From Membranipora membranacea (lineage: Eukaryota > Bryozoa > Gymnolaemata > Cheilostomatida > Membraniporidae): a stretch of DNA of 64,000 bases. The notes beneath the pieces were generated by a model. It made no database searches, was not told where the DNA came from, and saw nothing but the letters and a program-made list of their open reading frames with translations. Position numbers and translations under genes: made by a program. Position 1 is the first letter of the stretch; the number at the start of each line of letters is the position of its first letter. Shown here one piece after another: positions 36,501-48,127 of this stretch. The stretch lies in the NCBI GenBank assembly GCA_914767715.1, contig OU612069.1, forward strand, positions 23,805,387 to 23,869,386, given 5' to 3'.

Positions 36501-39500
36501 ATTTACTGAGCATCAAGAAACAGGAAGAAAAGAAATGAAATCCACCAAGCTAGACCCGTCAAGTGATATAAGTGTCTGCGTAAATCGTATTATTTGTTTA
36601 TGATTTGTTTATGATAAATGCATGTGTATATGTAAACCCATAAACAGTGCCTCATATCACTTTTTCAAAAATGCAGGTACTCAAGCATTCAATTTTATCA
36701 ACTTTGATCGCCGGATACCAGATACACTAAATAAACAAAGTAGTGCATTCACTATGAGATCCAAATGCAGCTGTCTGATTAAGCTTTCACCCGCGTACCC
36801 ATTCAGTTTTACTCAATCTGATTCCGTGATTGTTTTTATTCAAATGAGCTGCTTGTTTAGTCAACATAACAGAAAAAAGTCCAGTTCTGTATGGGCAATA
36901 GCCATTTTTTTGGGTAAAAACATAGAAGAGTTGTGTGCTAGGACATATTTTAGGTATTTAGATCAATCCAACACCCCGATGTTGTGAGACATGTGGCAGG
37001 TGTTGTATTGGACATGTTTTACAGTACTCATGCCGCCCCTACAGCCCAAGCAACAATGCTTTATAGGCCTGAGTGCTGTAAGACATCTCCCATACAGCAC
37101 ATGGCATATGTCTTACAACAACAGTGACCAGCGGCGGTTTTTAGTGCCCTTTCAGAACAGCATGAATTGTTGTAATGACCAATTACTCACCTGGGCTGAG
37201 CTGATGATACATTTTGAGACATTCCTCGTGATATTTGATAGCGTTAGTAGTATTAACACGTCCCCCGATCCCTTGTAGCAGATGTCCGAGATTAAACAGA
37301 GTGGAGGCCGTCTCATCATTGACCTCATCACCGTATAACTTCTCTCTGATCTCTAAGGCTTGTCTCAGATGACTCTGTCAGTAGTATAAATGCACAGTTA
37401 TGAATATGTAAAGATGATCGCATATATTTAATATATGATATTATTAATTTCTTGATACTAGTGTTGACCGATTTACTTGCAAATGATATCATTCTATTCC
37501 TATCATCGTCACTTGGACAATTTTGCTAGATATCTTTTGAAGAGGAGTATGGTATGAGCGCATATATTAGAGTCAGTAGGCGATAGTCAGTTATAGGTAA
37601 TAAAGTATGCTTTATGTATGATCGCTCTCTTAATTAAACAATAAGTGGAGCTAAGTAAGAGTCTTGTGTTGCCTGATTTCCCTATACTTCTCACTGTCAG
37701 CAATTAATTTTAAATCATCTCGAAAAAATAATACTAATCATAACAAGCACAAAATCTCATATCGATGTTGCGATGATTTTCAAAAGACAAAAGCTATACT
37801 CGGAGGTCTTTCAATAACAAGTAGCCAAAATCGCAATCTTATTGCTCACTCACTGATGGAACTACATACATCCGGATTAAGCAATTTGGGAACGAATTTG
37901 TCTAATTGAAAGGCCAAGTGAGGGATAATTTTGAAGGATTTGATAGTGATATGTTGCTTTAGTAAAGTATTGCTCAATCTAATTGAAAGACCTTCCTGGT
38001 CAAGGCAACCCACTCATTCTAATACCTTACCTCTGCCTCAGCGACTCGGGCTATCTTTCTGTAGGCATTACCCATATTATTATGACACAAGGCTAATGTG
38101 TTATAAAACTCCTCAGGTACTCCCACATCCTGAGGTAGACTATTCACGTAATCTATCGCCTGAATATGATAATACAACAGTAATACCATGTCTAAATGAC
38201 GATTCCTCGCTCATGTGAGTTAATATTCATGTTGATACCATGACTGGATGTGTGGTACCTCAAAAAATGCTTTCTGAATCCTGTTCCGTTCTGCGGTTCT
38301 ATGGTTAGGGGAAAGGCACATGTTATGATCAGAGACATATAGCTGACAGGTCACCACACCCCTCCACCCCCCGAGTCTCATACTCGTCCCCCTCTTAGTC
38401 TCTTACCTTCTGATAACATTCTATAGCTTTTAGACTGTCATCTTCAGCCTGATATTGTTGTGCTCTTTGTATATCTTCATTGGCAGTCAGACCAGCCGCT
38501 AATTTACCCAGCATTCCCTGCTGCTCACTTCCTCTAACCATACCTACAAATAAACAAAGAGATAAATATGACCTAGTCTTTACAGCTTGTTTAATGTAAA
38601 TATGGTGATTCTAATAAGAATGAAGTGACTAAACTCTGGATCCATACACATCAAAACCATGTTTGATATAATTATAGTTTGAGTAGCCATTGGATCGGGG
38701 CTCAAAGTGGTGTCCGGTAAATACAACCAATCGGTGCTCCTCTTGCTTGAAAATATAAATTCAGACAGTGGATCACTCAAACACCACTTTGAAGATGAGC
38801 AGAGTCAAGTATATAAAAAAATTTTTTGCATATCGGTTTTGGCCATATTTCTACTATCGAAAAAAACTTTTCAAGGACTTCAGAATCAGATTTAATTGTA
38901 CACGAATGTACTTATAGATCAATGTTTCGTGCCCTGATTTACCCTTAGAGGGAATTTCAATCATTATCAAAAGAAATGGCCACACGTTTAAAGTGATTCT
39001 GAAAACCAAAGTGCAATATACCATTGTAATATTAAGGAGTAAAAGGGATCTTTTTTCTACTCATTGATAATAATTATATTAACTAGGTGTTTATAATGAC
39101 AACCTTAGTACCAGATTACTTGGAGTTGTCCTTTTAATTTCAATGAGAGGATAACTTATAAAATATTGGTTTCAAGAACAAGATAAGATCAGGGAGGGTG
39201 TCCCGCCCTCCCTTATAAGAGGAGTTGGGAGAGAAATGAGTCAATTTAGCATAATTTCAAAGTTTGACTGGAAAACCACGAATTTTGTTATTTTAATGTA
39301 TTTTATTTTTTGTTTATGTTATTTTTTATGTTATAAATTATCTGATTGTGAGATAATGTTGGGTAATAAGTCTGGCTCTTATCATAATTTGAGACTAACC
39401 TTGTAGATTTTTAACCAGCTGCTGTTTTTGTTCCGGATCAGCCATTAACAGATTCTCTACTCCGGCCTGTTTAGTTTCTCTGTGATACTTTGCCATATTC

Positions 39501-42234
39501 TCATTCTAAAGGGAGAAGATATCAGATGTTCTGAATTTATTCTATACTATTAATAATTTATACACAATCTATTTGAAGGCGTATATTTATAGGCAACAAA
39601 TGACTCTAGTTTTTTGACAAAAGAAAAGGTTGTTAATTGGAAAACTGATCTAAATTAAGACAAATCTGCATAATTTCCCAGTCCAAAATAACACAGCTTC
39701 ATCTCCGCATACCAAACTTAATCTAAAACCCAGTTAGATAATGGAGTTAAGTCACAATTATAAAAAAAGTCAGCATTGTCAACTTAACAATGATCAGCAA
39801 GAGTGGGTGCTGAGGAAATTTGAGTCTAAAAACCGACTATGAAAGAAATGAGCATATTACCCCTTGTTGATCATAGAGTGAGGCAAGAGCATCATGGGTC
39901 GGGCCTCTCAGTACGCCCCCCTCCGGTCCCTGCTGACACATCTCTCGGATCTGTAGGCATCTCTCTAACTCCGCAATAGCCTGAGGTATAAGCTGTAGGT
40001 CACGGTATACATCTCCCAGACTAGAATGAACCTACAGTAGTACGTTACATGATACATTTATGAGCTCATTATTACTATTATGAGTACAGTAACAGTAAGA
40101 TTCTTATTATGCATTGTAGAGAGTTTATACCCTATAGGAGTTTAATTTAGCTAGAGTTTAATTTCTCTACTATGGTGAGTGAGTTTAATTTAAGAAACAC
40201 TAAATTTCGCTAGTAGGCTTACTAGCGAAAATTAAAAAAAAAGGTCCAAGCTGGGATTCGAACCCAGGGCATAACCTTCCATGGGCAGACACTTAGACCA
40301 CTACACCACACTGCCTTCCATGCATAGGTAAGGTGTATTCCTGTATAATTGTACATTGTTTATGAAACTGAGTGGTGTTTATTGCTTAGGAAGTAATTTC
40401 CGCTATCATAAAATTTCGCTACTTAAGCAAAAACGCGAAAAGCGAATCCTAAATGCCGCGAAAACTAAACTCCTATAGGGTAATTGGTAAGTGCCGTTAT
40501 GAATCTCTGGTGTAAACATCTATCCTTTGCAGTTAACTACATTTACATTCCACGTTGCAGAAGCAGAGAAAATAACATCAATTCTGTTGAAGTATTTGCA
40601 AAACAAAAAGCTGAGCAATCTTCTTCTGATTTTAATTTAAAGAATAACCCCATTTGGTAGGCTACTAGACCTGTTGGAAGTTCCCTGTTCGGCTGATCAG
40701 GACAAAAGCTACACTTCTAATAGTATAAATACCTTAGCCATCTCTTCCACAGGTTCAGCTCGATGCATAATCATCATCATTTCCTTTGCCTGCTCTATGT
40801 GTTCTCGGGCTTTATTTAGATCCTTATTAGATCTGTAGGCATTACCAATGTTGTTGTGCATGTGTGGAAGTCTCTGTATAACAAAATAAAAACATTATGT
40901 TACAGTAAATGATATTATTGATAAATGTTCAGGGCTGGCAATGTTTGGGATGAAGGACTAATATATAATTTGACATAATGATATGACCTGGTCGGGGCTG
41001 GTACTGTATTTGTATACACTGTTGTATTTCCATATCACTACTATAGTATAAAATATTATCCTGAAAAAAAATTTTTTCCCCATAAACACTGCAAGCATTC
41101 ATTAGATATTGCGAGACAGTCTCCGTAAAGGCAGTCTGAAGGCCAGAGATCATCTCACAACATCAAAAACAGAATTGATCGGATATAAATAGACCATTTA
41201 ACCTGTTCTAAATGGGCACTAACTAAAAACCATTGCTAAGTGATGTTAGATGTGTTGCCGGTGCTGTATGGGACTGTCTTACAGCACTCAAGGCATATAC
41301 AACATTGTTATTGGTGCGGAAGGGGCCATATGAGTGCTAAAGACATGTCCCATACAGCACCTGCCACACCTCTCACAACACCTGACTGATGAATTGGACT
41401 AAGTACCTAAAATTTGTCTCAGCACGCAGCATGGGCTGCACTAACAAACCCATTACTTTGATTTCTCATGCAACTGGCTACTATAACTATACTGCCCATA
41501 CATATCTAGACTTATTCTGCAATGAAAATCAGCCTCAGGTAACTAATTGCAAGAAGCAAACATGGCCCAGTCAGTCCCTCTAACTCCTTGGTCAATCAGC
41601 CAGCCAGGAACACTCTGATTTTGACTGAAGGGAATTGACTCAACAATCAACAATGAATGTATTGATGATGTCTTCAAAGTTGTTTCAGGACTTGACTACC
41701 TACCTACTGTATTTTTTTCACACTGCAGGCAAAGTTGGCTGAGTGTTATGCTTGCCAATCCTAAGGACTGATGCATTAAGACAAAGTTTTCACAGAGGTT
41801 TTCAAAAAAGACAGAATGGGGAATGCTTGCAAGCCACAAGCTACCAACAACGCCGAGCAAGTTGGCTGTACACAGAAGAAGAAATTCTTGATTATTGTCT
41901 TCATAATAATCTCAGGTTTGGTTCCAGCAGATAGCCTCTTTGTCCAAAATTTAAGTCTTGAAAACTTTACATCAGTTATTGATTGACCCTTCACAAAAAT
42001 TATTTTCTCTGTTATAGAACACAGGTTATCCTTGTCACTTCCGGTGTCCATAGGCAACACCTAACCTATGGAATTGTGGGGATAGGGTGAGTCTATAGGT
42101 CCAACACCTCTATTTATTTCCCCATTGCTTTACATGCAAATTATGTTGACTTCTCACCTCCAAAAGCCTGCTTCAGCTTCTTTCAATTCTTTAACCAGAC
42201 CACTCAAAACGATGGTCTGCTTCTGCTCTGACAT
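33511..42234 (-). CDS. 12-exon TPR-repeat protein, 506 aa
   Basis: Exons on the minus strand, from the start: 42158-42234, 40733-40871, 39861-40031, 39400-39505, 38407-38543, 38031-38159, 37187-37374, 35945-36095, 35287-35376, 34693-34800, 33934-34037 and 33511-33631. They sum to 1,521 nt and stay in phase from ATG (MSEQKQTIVLSGL) to TAA (AELILEEN). The protein is nearly all tetratricopeptide repeats, recognisable as HNNIGNAYRSNKDLNKARE, LGDVYRDLQLIPQAIAELE, CHNNMGNAYRKIARV, LFNLGHLL, LGEAYEANGNSRKSIENY, CNNMGNSYETIGDFDRAEE, YNNLGILYQGQGRYKLSLD, HNIGNTYAKMDKFPEAIG and LSHVYQTMGDNSNAE. TPR arrays form superhelical scaffolds for protein binding; the N-x-G-N-x-Y style resembles kinesin-light-chain and LGN-type TPRs, but I cannot assign an orthologue. 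No enzyme domain or membrane span is seen. Three donors were placed a few bases from the first GT because only those keep phase. The link from exon 1 to exon 2 is the least certain. Introns carry several MITE-like insertions. Confidence 0.8.
36150..36295. repeat. AT-rich simple repeats in a TPR-gene intron
   Basis: Runs of (at)n and (aat)n dominate 36,150-36,295, next to exon 8. A similar (at)n tract is at 35,208-35,228. They produce spurious Tyr/Ile-rich frames on the minus strand. Confidence 0.9.
36981..37122. mobile_element. Foldback MITE, copy 1 (142 bp)
   Basis: Imperfect inverted arms: gttgtgagacatgtggcagg at the left and the complement of catatgtcttacaacaac at the right, with further pairing around ttacagtactca and tgagtgctgtaa. 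The same family occurs at 41,240-41,382. It lies about 65 bp outside exon 7 of the TPR gene, in the intron that follows it on the minus strand. Confidence 0.8.
40130..40480. mobile_element. 351-bp MITE with TA target duplication
   Basis: The ends are inverted: ccctataggagtttaattt at 40,130 and the complement aaactaaactcctataggg ending at 40,480. TA flanks both sides (40,128-40,129 and 40,481-40,482), as for Tc1/mariner-type and related insertions. Internal inverted pieces (tttcgctagtaggc/ttactagcgaaa) lie at 40,203-40,230. The element sits in intron 2 of the TPR gene and contains a tRNA-like sequence. Confidence 0.85.
40243..40317 (-). repeat. tRNA-like sequence inside the MITE
   Basis: On the minus strand an A-box-like tggtgtagtgg and an exact B-box ggttcgaatcc with a five-base T-stem (ctggg/cccag) have tRNA spacing. 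The D-stem, anticodon stem and acceptor stem do not pair, so it is not a functional tRNA. It may give the MITE a pol III promoter or mark a SINE that inserted into it. Confidence 0.5.
41240..41382. mobile_element. Foldback MITE, copy 2 (143 bp)
   Basis: Same family as 36,981-37,122. The left arm (gtgatgttagatgtgttgcc ...) pairs imperfectly with the right arm ending ctgccacacctctcacaacac, and ttacagcactca pairs with tgagtgct. It lies in intron 1 of the TPR gene. Confidence 0.8.
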
Positions 42235-42428
42235 ACTTGAGAGTATTGAAAGAAAAACGGTTGTCAAATTTTTTTGGCGCTCAATCAAACGGAGCAAGTG
42301 CATTTTTTACAGGTTTTCCAGCCAATTTTGCCTCAACTGACTTGTCTGCATAAAGCGCCCCAAATTGATTTTGCTAAAATTATTTAAAACCTCAAATCAC
42401 CAAAATTTCAATTGCAAATACAACAGGC

Positions 42429-42567
42429 AACATTTTCATGCCTCAATATTACTGACTGCAGTACTATCAACTTGCCTGGGTCCTGATTTGTCTTCAGCAT
42501 ACTAGTCATTTTATTTTGGAGGATGGGTGCAACAAGTTGACCTTCACCCAATTACAGGTGTATTACC
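42429..42567. repeat. 139-bp direct repeat, copy 1
   Basis: The sequence from aacattttcatgcctcaata to gtgtattacc is identical to 43,761-43,899. The two copies are separated by about 1.2 kb that contains the G-rich minisatellite. Confidence 0.92.
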
Positions 42568-43149
42568 TAATAGTGACCGGACTGACGGTAACGGGTCTTC
42601 AAAGTTGGTCACATAAGACCTCTGTTGGTACGCTAGCATGTCGCGAAGTTCGGAGGCGATCCATCCATAGCGTGACTGGCCACGGCCATTTGACCATAAG
42701 ACCGTTGCCCTCAAAACTCACCTTGTCAGGCTTTGCTCCCTTATTGGTCTCTAAAATGGCATCTTGCTTTGGTCGCAGCTTACAGATATACAATGTTCAT
42801 GACCATCATCAGCAAAGTCTGCAGCCACGGCTCAGGTTGTCTACAGACATAAGACAGAAGAGATGTTAAGCTAAAGTATGACGTATACATGTCATTTGGA
42901 AGAAACTTTTCCTTGTCAAGCGGGGAGATAACCTCAAATAATGACCCATTGACTGAAGATATAGTTGTTTATTGAGTAATGGGGTGGGGTTTTGACCTTC
43001 AGAAATGCATTCAATGAGACACTCATTAATTCAACACACTTAAATCTAGTTAGAGTCTTATAAAGAAGAAGAGAGAACAAGTCCGGACTTGCCCGACAGG
43101 TGCAAATTCATGTGCTGTAAGCACCAGACGAAGTGTTTTATGAGGTTAA

Positions 43150-43625
43150 GATATAGTATAGTCATATTGATTGAGGATTGGGGTGTGATATTGGGGTTTG
43201 GGGTTGGCAGCCTGAGGTATGCGAGCCAAATTTGGGGTTTTGGGGTCAGCTTTTGGGGTTTAGGGGTCAGGTTCGGGGTCAATATTTGGGGTTTGCAGTT
43301 CGCAGTTTGGGGTTTGCAGCCTACACTCTGGGGTTCACGGCCTACTTTCTGGGGTTTGGGGGTCATAAACGAGGGTTTGGTGTTTAGAAGTCAGTTTTTG
43401 GGGTTTGGGGGTCGGTTTTTGGGGTTTGGGGGTCATTTTTTGGGGTTTGAGGGTCAATATTTGGGGTTTGCTGTTCGCACTTTGGGGTTTGCAGCTCACA
43501 GTTTGGGGATTGCAGCATGAATGAAGTTTTGGGTTTGCAGCTCACATTTTGGGGTTTGTAGCTCGAAGTTTTGGGTTAACAGCTGGCAGTATGGGGTTTT
43601 TGGGGTCAAGAGCGGATTCAGGGGT
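43150..43625 (+). repeat. G-rich minisatellite of ggggttt-type units
   Basis: Degenerate repeats of about 20 bp built on ttggggtttgggggtca dominate this stretch on the + strand; the G runs recur about every 10 bases. Open frames on both strands are low-complexity (WGLGVRFG-like and KPQKLTPKPQ-like) and are not considered genes. G4-forming potential on the + strand is high. The motif resembles a TTTTGGGG-type telomere repeat but is too irregular to call telomeric. Confidence 0.85.
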
Positions 43626-43760
43626 CAACAGTTGATGGCATGTTGCTCAACTAACCCAGCACTCTTTTCCAACACATATCTTCTTAGTACCAATATTATT
43701 ATGTTAACCTAGTTCATACAGGACAAGCCACCAGCCCAGCCCCCCCCCCCCCTCCTGCCC

Positions 43761-43899
43761 AACATTTTCATGCCTCAATATTACTGACTGCAGTACTATC
43801 AACTTGCCTGGGTCCTGATTTGTCTTCAGCATACTAGTCATTTTATTTTGGAGGATGGGTGCAACAAGTTGACCTTCACCCAATTACAGGTGTATTACC
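43761..43899. repeat. 139-bp direct repeat, copy 2
   Basis: Identical to 42,429-42,567 over the whole 139 bp. It is preceded by a run of 14 C at about 43,739-43,752. Confidence 0.92.
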
Positions 43900-44217
43900 A
43901 TAGGCCCGCGAAGTTTTGGTATGTGACCAATTTAAAAAAAGTGGACTCGTTGATTTATTCAAAATCTCCATTTTGAATTTTGCAAGAAAGTATATAATCC
44001 AAGTCTCTCTATCCCTTTAATGACATGGAAATCTTGGTTAATCTGCTCATAGTAGCTGTGGTACGGGAAATCTCGAAAGGGTGGAACACCTGGCCGTTAC
44101 CTGGCTAGGGTTTGGTTCTCAGGCTAACGGTATCTAGCTAAACAAACTCACCATGAATGAGCCGAGAGAGGATAATTCCTGGGTAGAGAATTCCTGGATA
44201 GCTATCTTCAGCCTAGA

Positions 44218-44436
44218 GAGGGTCGTACTGGTGGCAAAGCCAACCTAGCAGAGCTGTTTCCTGAGGGTCGTACTGGTGGCAAAGCCAACCTAGCAGAGCT
44301 GTTTACTGAGGGTCGTACTGGTGGCAAAGCCAACCTAGCAGAGCTGTTTACTGAGGGTCGTACTGGTGGCAAAGCCAACCTAGCAGAGCTGTTTACTGAG
44401 GGTCGTACTGGTGGCAAAGCCAACCTAGCAGAGCTG
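44218..44436. repeat. 45-bp tandem repeat, five copies
   Basis: The unit gagggtcgtactggtggcaa plus 25 further bases occurs five times with almost no change. 45 is a multiple of three, so both strands keep a 15-residue repeat open: RTGGKANLAELF-type on + and LALPPVRPSVNSSAR-type on -. No splice context or flanking gene supports either as coding, but the + frame is compositionally reasonable and could be a fragment of a repeat protein. Confidence 0.9.
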
Positions 44437-47400
44437 GTGTCTCGAGTAGCTTACAAGCGGAGCTTGTAGCGGGTGCATTTCTATCTGATAGTATACGTTG
44501 CGAAGCGGGATGTACCCTGACCTTGCCCTCTGAGCAGATTAAGCGGGACGCACCCGGAACCTGGACTGTGTAGCCTTAGCTATAGGAGGTGTATTGACTT
44601 TATATTCAGACCGGACACTGAAACGCACTTGCTGGGAGTAATATTGGAAATGCGATAGACTGTCTGCGATAATACTGTAAGACGGTGCAGCCGTCTTAAT
44701 ATTGAGTTCCATGTCGATAATTGCTAAGATTAAATGTGTATAGAATATATATTTATGATGTCCGTGAGATTGCTTCTGCAATAAATATATATATGTTGAA
44801 GCCGTCTACATGATATTGATAATATAATATGTTCCAGTTTAAATCAGGGTAGATAACCCTTTTCACATCTGAATGACTCTGTTTGACTTTGAATATTCTA
44901 TATTTAGAATATTCAAAATTAGTAGGCATGATACATCCATTATTAGCAGACAGCAAGAGTTGTCCCCTCCATAATGCGTGTTACTGGGCTCGCTATATTA
45001 TTTATAGCCTCAAAACTACCTCAGTAGCCAAGAAAGATATACTCTGGTATCAGTGATATAAAGGTCAAGAATGATGAGCATATGGAGCTATGGTACTGTA
45101 TAAATTAAGATATATCTTTCTCTTCTCACTTCTGTGATTCTATATTATTATTATCTTATTATTCTTCAATGAATGATGATGATTGTATGATGTAGGCTAG
45201 TGACAGTGTTGATGGATGGATAGACAACCACAGAAATGAGTGCCTGGAGTGACCAAAGGACTGGATGATGGGGTTCTGCCCCTATATCCTTTCTTAATTT
45301 GTTTCAAAAGAAACTAGGTTATCTCAAAAGAAAAAAATAATATTATTTTATGCACATCAGACTCCAGAGTTTTTCTTTCCCACTCTGGTAATTAAAACAT
45401 TGGACTGGTAAAGTGATCAGCTGACCTCACATTTTACATCATACATGACAAGTTGGTAGACCCAAAAATCAGGAGGTCTCCGCGGACAAACTTCCAACCC
45501 AGAATACCACTCTGCGTCCTGCAGTGCTGGTGCAATTCAGCCCGCGTTTTTCGTATTTCTAAGCCAAAACTTGAGCTTACATAATATTAATTTCGTCGTT
45601 GTACCTGATTTTACATACAAGCAGTAATGGTAATAAGCAATTACATAGGTGTATGCACTGTTGAGGTAGGAAAAAATAGTTTCCATTGCAAAAGCACCTT
45701 ACAAAATGTTCTTGGTAAAGGAAGCTGAAAAAAGGGAGGAAAAAGGGAGATAGGGAGGGGATGGAAAAAGACCCTAAAAACTGGGAGCCTCCCTACCAAA
45801 AAGGGAGACTTGTCAGGTATGTTACATACATCTAGGGCAACTTCCTCATCGAGATAACAAACTGATAACTATGGTCTCAATCAGTGGAATAGAGATCAAA
45901 TTTGGGTAGGTACGAAAAACCGAACCACGAACTCACGAACTACGAACCCTCTAAAAACCGAACTCAGGATTATCCTCTCCTGCTTAAATCAATTTGCTCA
46001 AAGTTTAAATTTTCAGTAGCCAATGAAATGTCATGTTTTTGATAAGTGACCAATAATATAACAGACATCAAACTTTGACTTTTAATAGAGCTCATTGCAT
46101 CCTAACTAGGGGCACTAGCTCAAGGTCACTTGATGAAAAATTATGGAGAGCAAGATGGCACAGTTTGGTACACACCAAGTAGATGTCATTGTCAAATTAG
46201 TCATCATGAATCCAAATGAACTTTTGCATTGGAGAGAGGAATGGTTTGACTATATATATATATTCCTGCAAGTTTGAAAATGATGGAAGTATGTGGAGCT
46301 ACTACAGAAGGCTGTAATGGAGGACACACCACACTTATTTATTAGAAATGGTCACAGTTTAGTAAATTGGAGCCCCTTTGACTCGTCACAGGAGGAGCAG
46401 AAGGCTGCCTCATGAATCATCACCTCTCAACAGAGTTAACAAGTATGTACTATGGGTGTTGGCCTATCTTGAAATATTGTTTTGAAAGTTCATGGCTGTT
46501 CTTTGGTTTCAAACAAAGCATGAGGGGGAAAGTAGGACCTCTAATATACATTAAAATTCTTCTTTAAAAAATTGATCTTATTTACTATATATATAACTAT
46601 AACTGTTAACTGTTAGGTCTTACATACAGCATTTTGTGCTACTCTAAGAGATATCAGATCAGTGTTGCCTCTCTGAAATTTACATTAGCTTGATCAGGCT
46701 TCATCATCTATGAAATGATCCTACTAGTATGAAAGTGGTTAGGCAAATACTATATATTAACTGCATATTCTGTAATAACTAACATAAGAAATCTTGTGTT
46801 TGTAGATATCCATGCGGGCCCTTACTCATTACAACCTCAGCTATTGATTTCTCTGACTCGTACCACAGAATACAAAATTATTTTGGTCCGATGGTCAGAC
46901 TAACATGCTGTAGTATAGCTGTGTAACGAAGTCAGGTTCAAGCTGTGGTGGGCCGGACTAAACTGATAATGATAATATCCTAGTCTTCTGAAACGGCCTC
47001 GTGTAAAACAACTACATAGTAATTAAGCTGCAAGTTGGGTCAGGTATGTACCAAAATTAATTGGTGTATTATTCATTTTATCCCAGTCGAGCATGATTGA
47101 TAATGTAATGTGGTGTGAGCTTCACCAGTCACCATCTAGCCATAAAAAAAGCAAATAATATTAACCGGCAATGAAGAAACGGGGAGCTTGCCTCATGCTG
47201 CCCTAAAGCTATGAGTAGAGCGCAGTGAGCAAAAAGTGAGTTTTAGATTTTAACTGATAATATCATGACATATGATATCAAACACTTCTCTTTGAATTTG
47301 AATGTGATATTTTCTGTTTTTTTAGTTACGCAGTACCAGAAGTCACAGCACAATCCTAGTGATAGCTGTTATGCAACAGTGATGGCTTGATAGTTAGCTT

Positions 47401-48127
47401 ACTGTCATTAACAACGTACATTGCCACTACGATTGGATAGGAACTGCTTTATGTCCCCGATGGTCTACCATCACACGTGTATTCACAGCCATGAATGCTC
47501 ACACTTCAGTATTAATCCACCTGAGCCATTACTATTCTCTCAGGCCTTTTTTTCTGCCTCTCATTTTGCCGCTTTTTCAGGCACCATAATATACAAATAA
47601 GTTTATTGAATACACGTGTAAACACCATCAACAGTCTCTTCTCTGAACCATTACCTTCATTTGAATGCGCATATAATATGTTATCTGATTGGATCACCTT
47701 ATCACTCAAACAGTGCAATGATCACATAAACAGAGTATTTGCAAGCATCATTTAGTAAGTAAAAGCATCACTGCGTGCATTTGTGCATAATCACTCAATT
47801 ATCAAGGATCAGTCGCACCACCATGGTACTAATCACTAAGTTTGAACTTGGTGGCTCCCAGCTCTCCGGATCCTCTGTCTCAATCTGGAAATCGTTCAGG
47901 CCATGATCTAGCCTGGTGTCTCTTCTAGAACAAAATCCCCTTCTTTGTTCAGTCGGGGACAAACTCCCTGCTCCCCTCCCTGTTCCCTTCCCACTCTCCC
48001 TGCTCATATGTCCCAAACTCTCTGCTGGGATTGGAGTTGTCCTCTAACATTTACCAAAGTGCAAGAGAGGATAACTGTTCATCAAAGTTGTGACTTTTTG
48101 TTACAAAGAACATCATTGGCCGAAATT
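44437..48127. other. Intergenic, no gene seen
   Basis: About 3.7 kb of AT-rich sequence. A short palindrome (gaatattctatatttagaatattc) sits near 44,890. A piece at 45,900-45,950 is the inverse of part of the first exon of the downstream ABHD14-like gene. No exon-like segment was recognised. Confidence 0.5.

Noticed and set aside
40243-40317. Functional tRNA gene on the minus strand
   Set aside because: The B-box and T-arm are good, but the acceptor, D and anticodon stems do not pair.
43058-43520. Overlapping 100-143-codon proteins on both strands
   Set aside because: Generated by the ggggttt-type minisatellite.
43150-43625. Interstitial telomere
   Set aside because: The G-rich units are irregular and do not match one telomere repeat in tandem.
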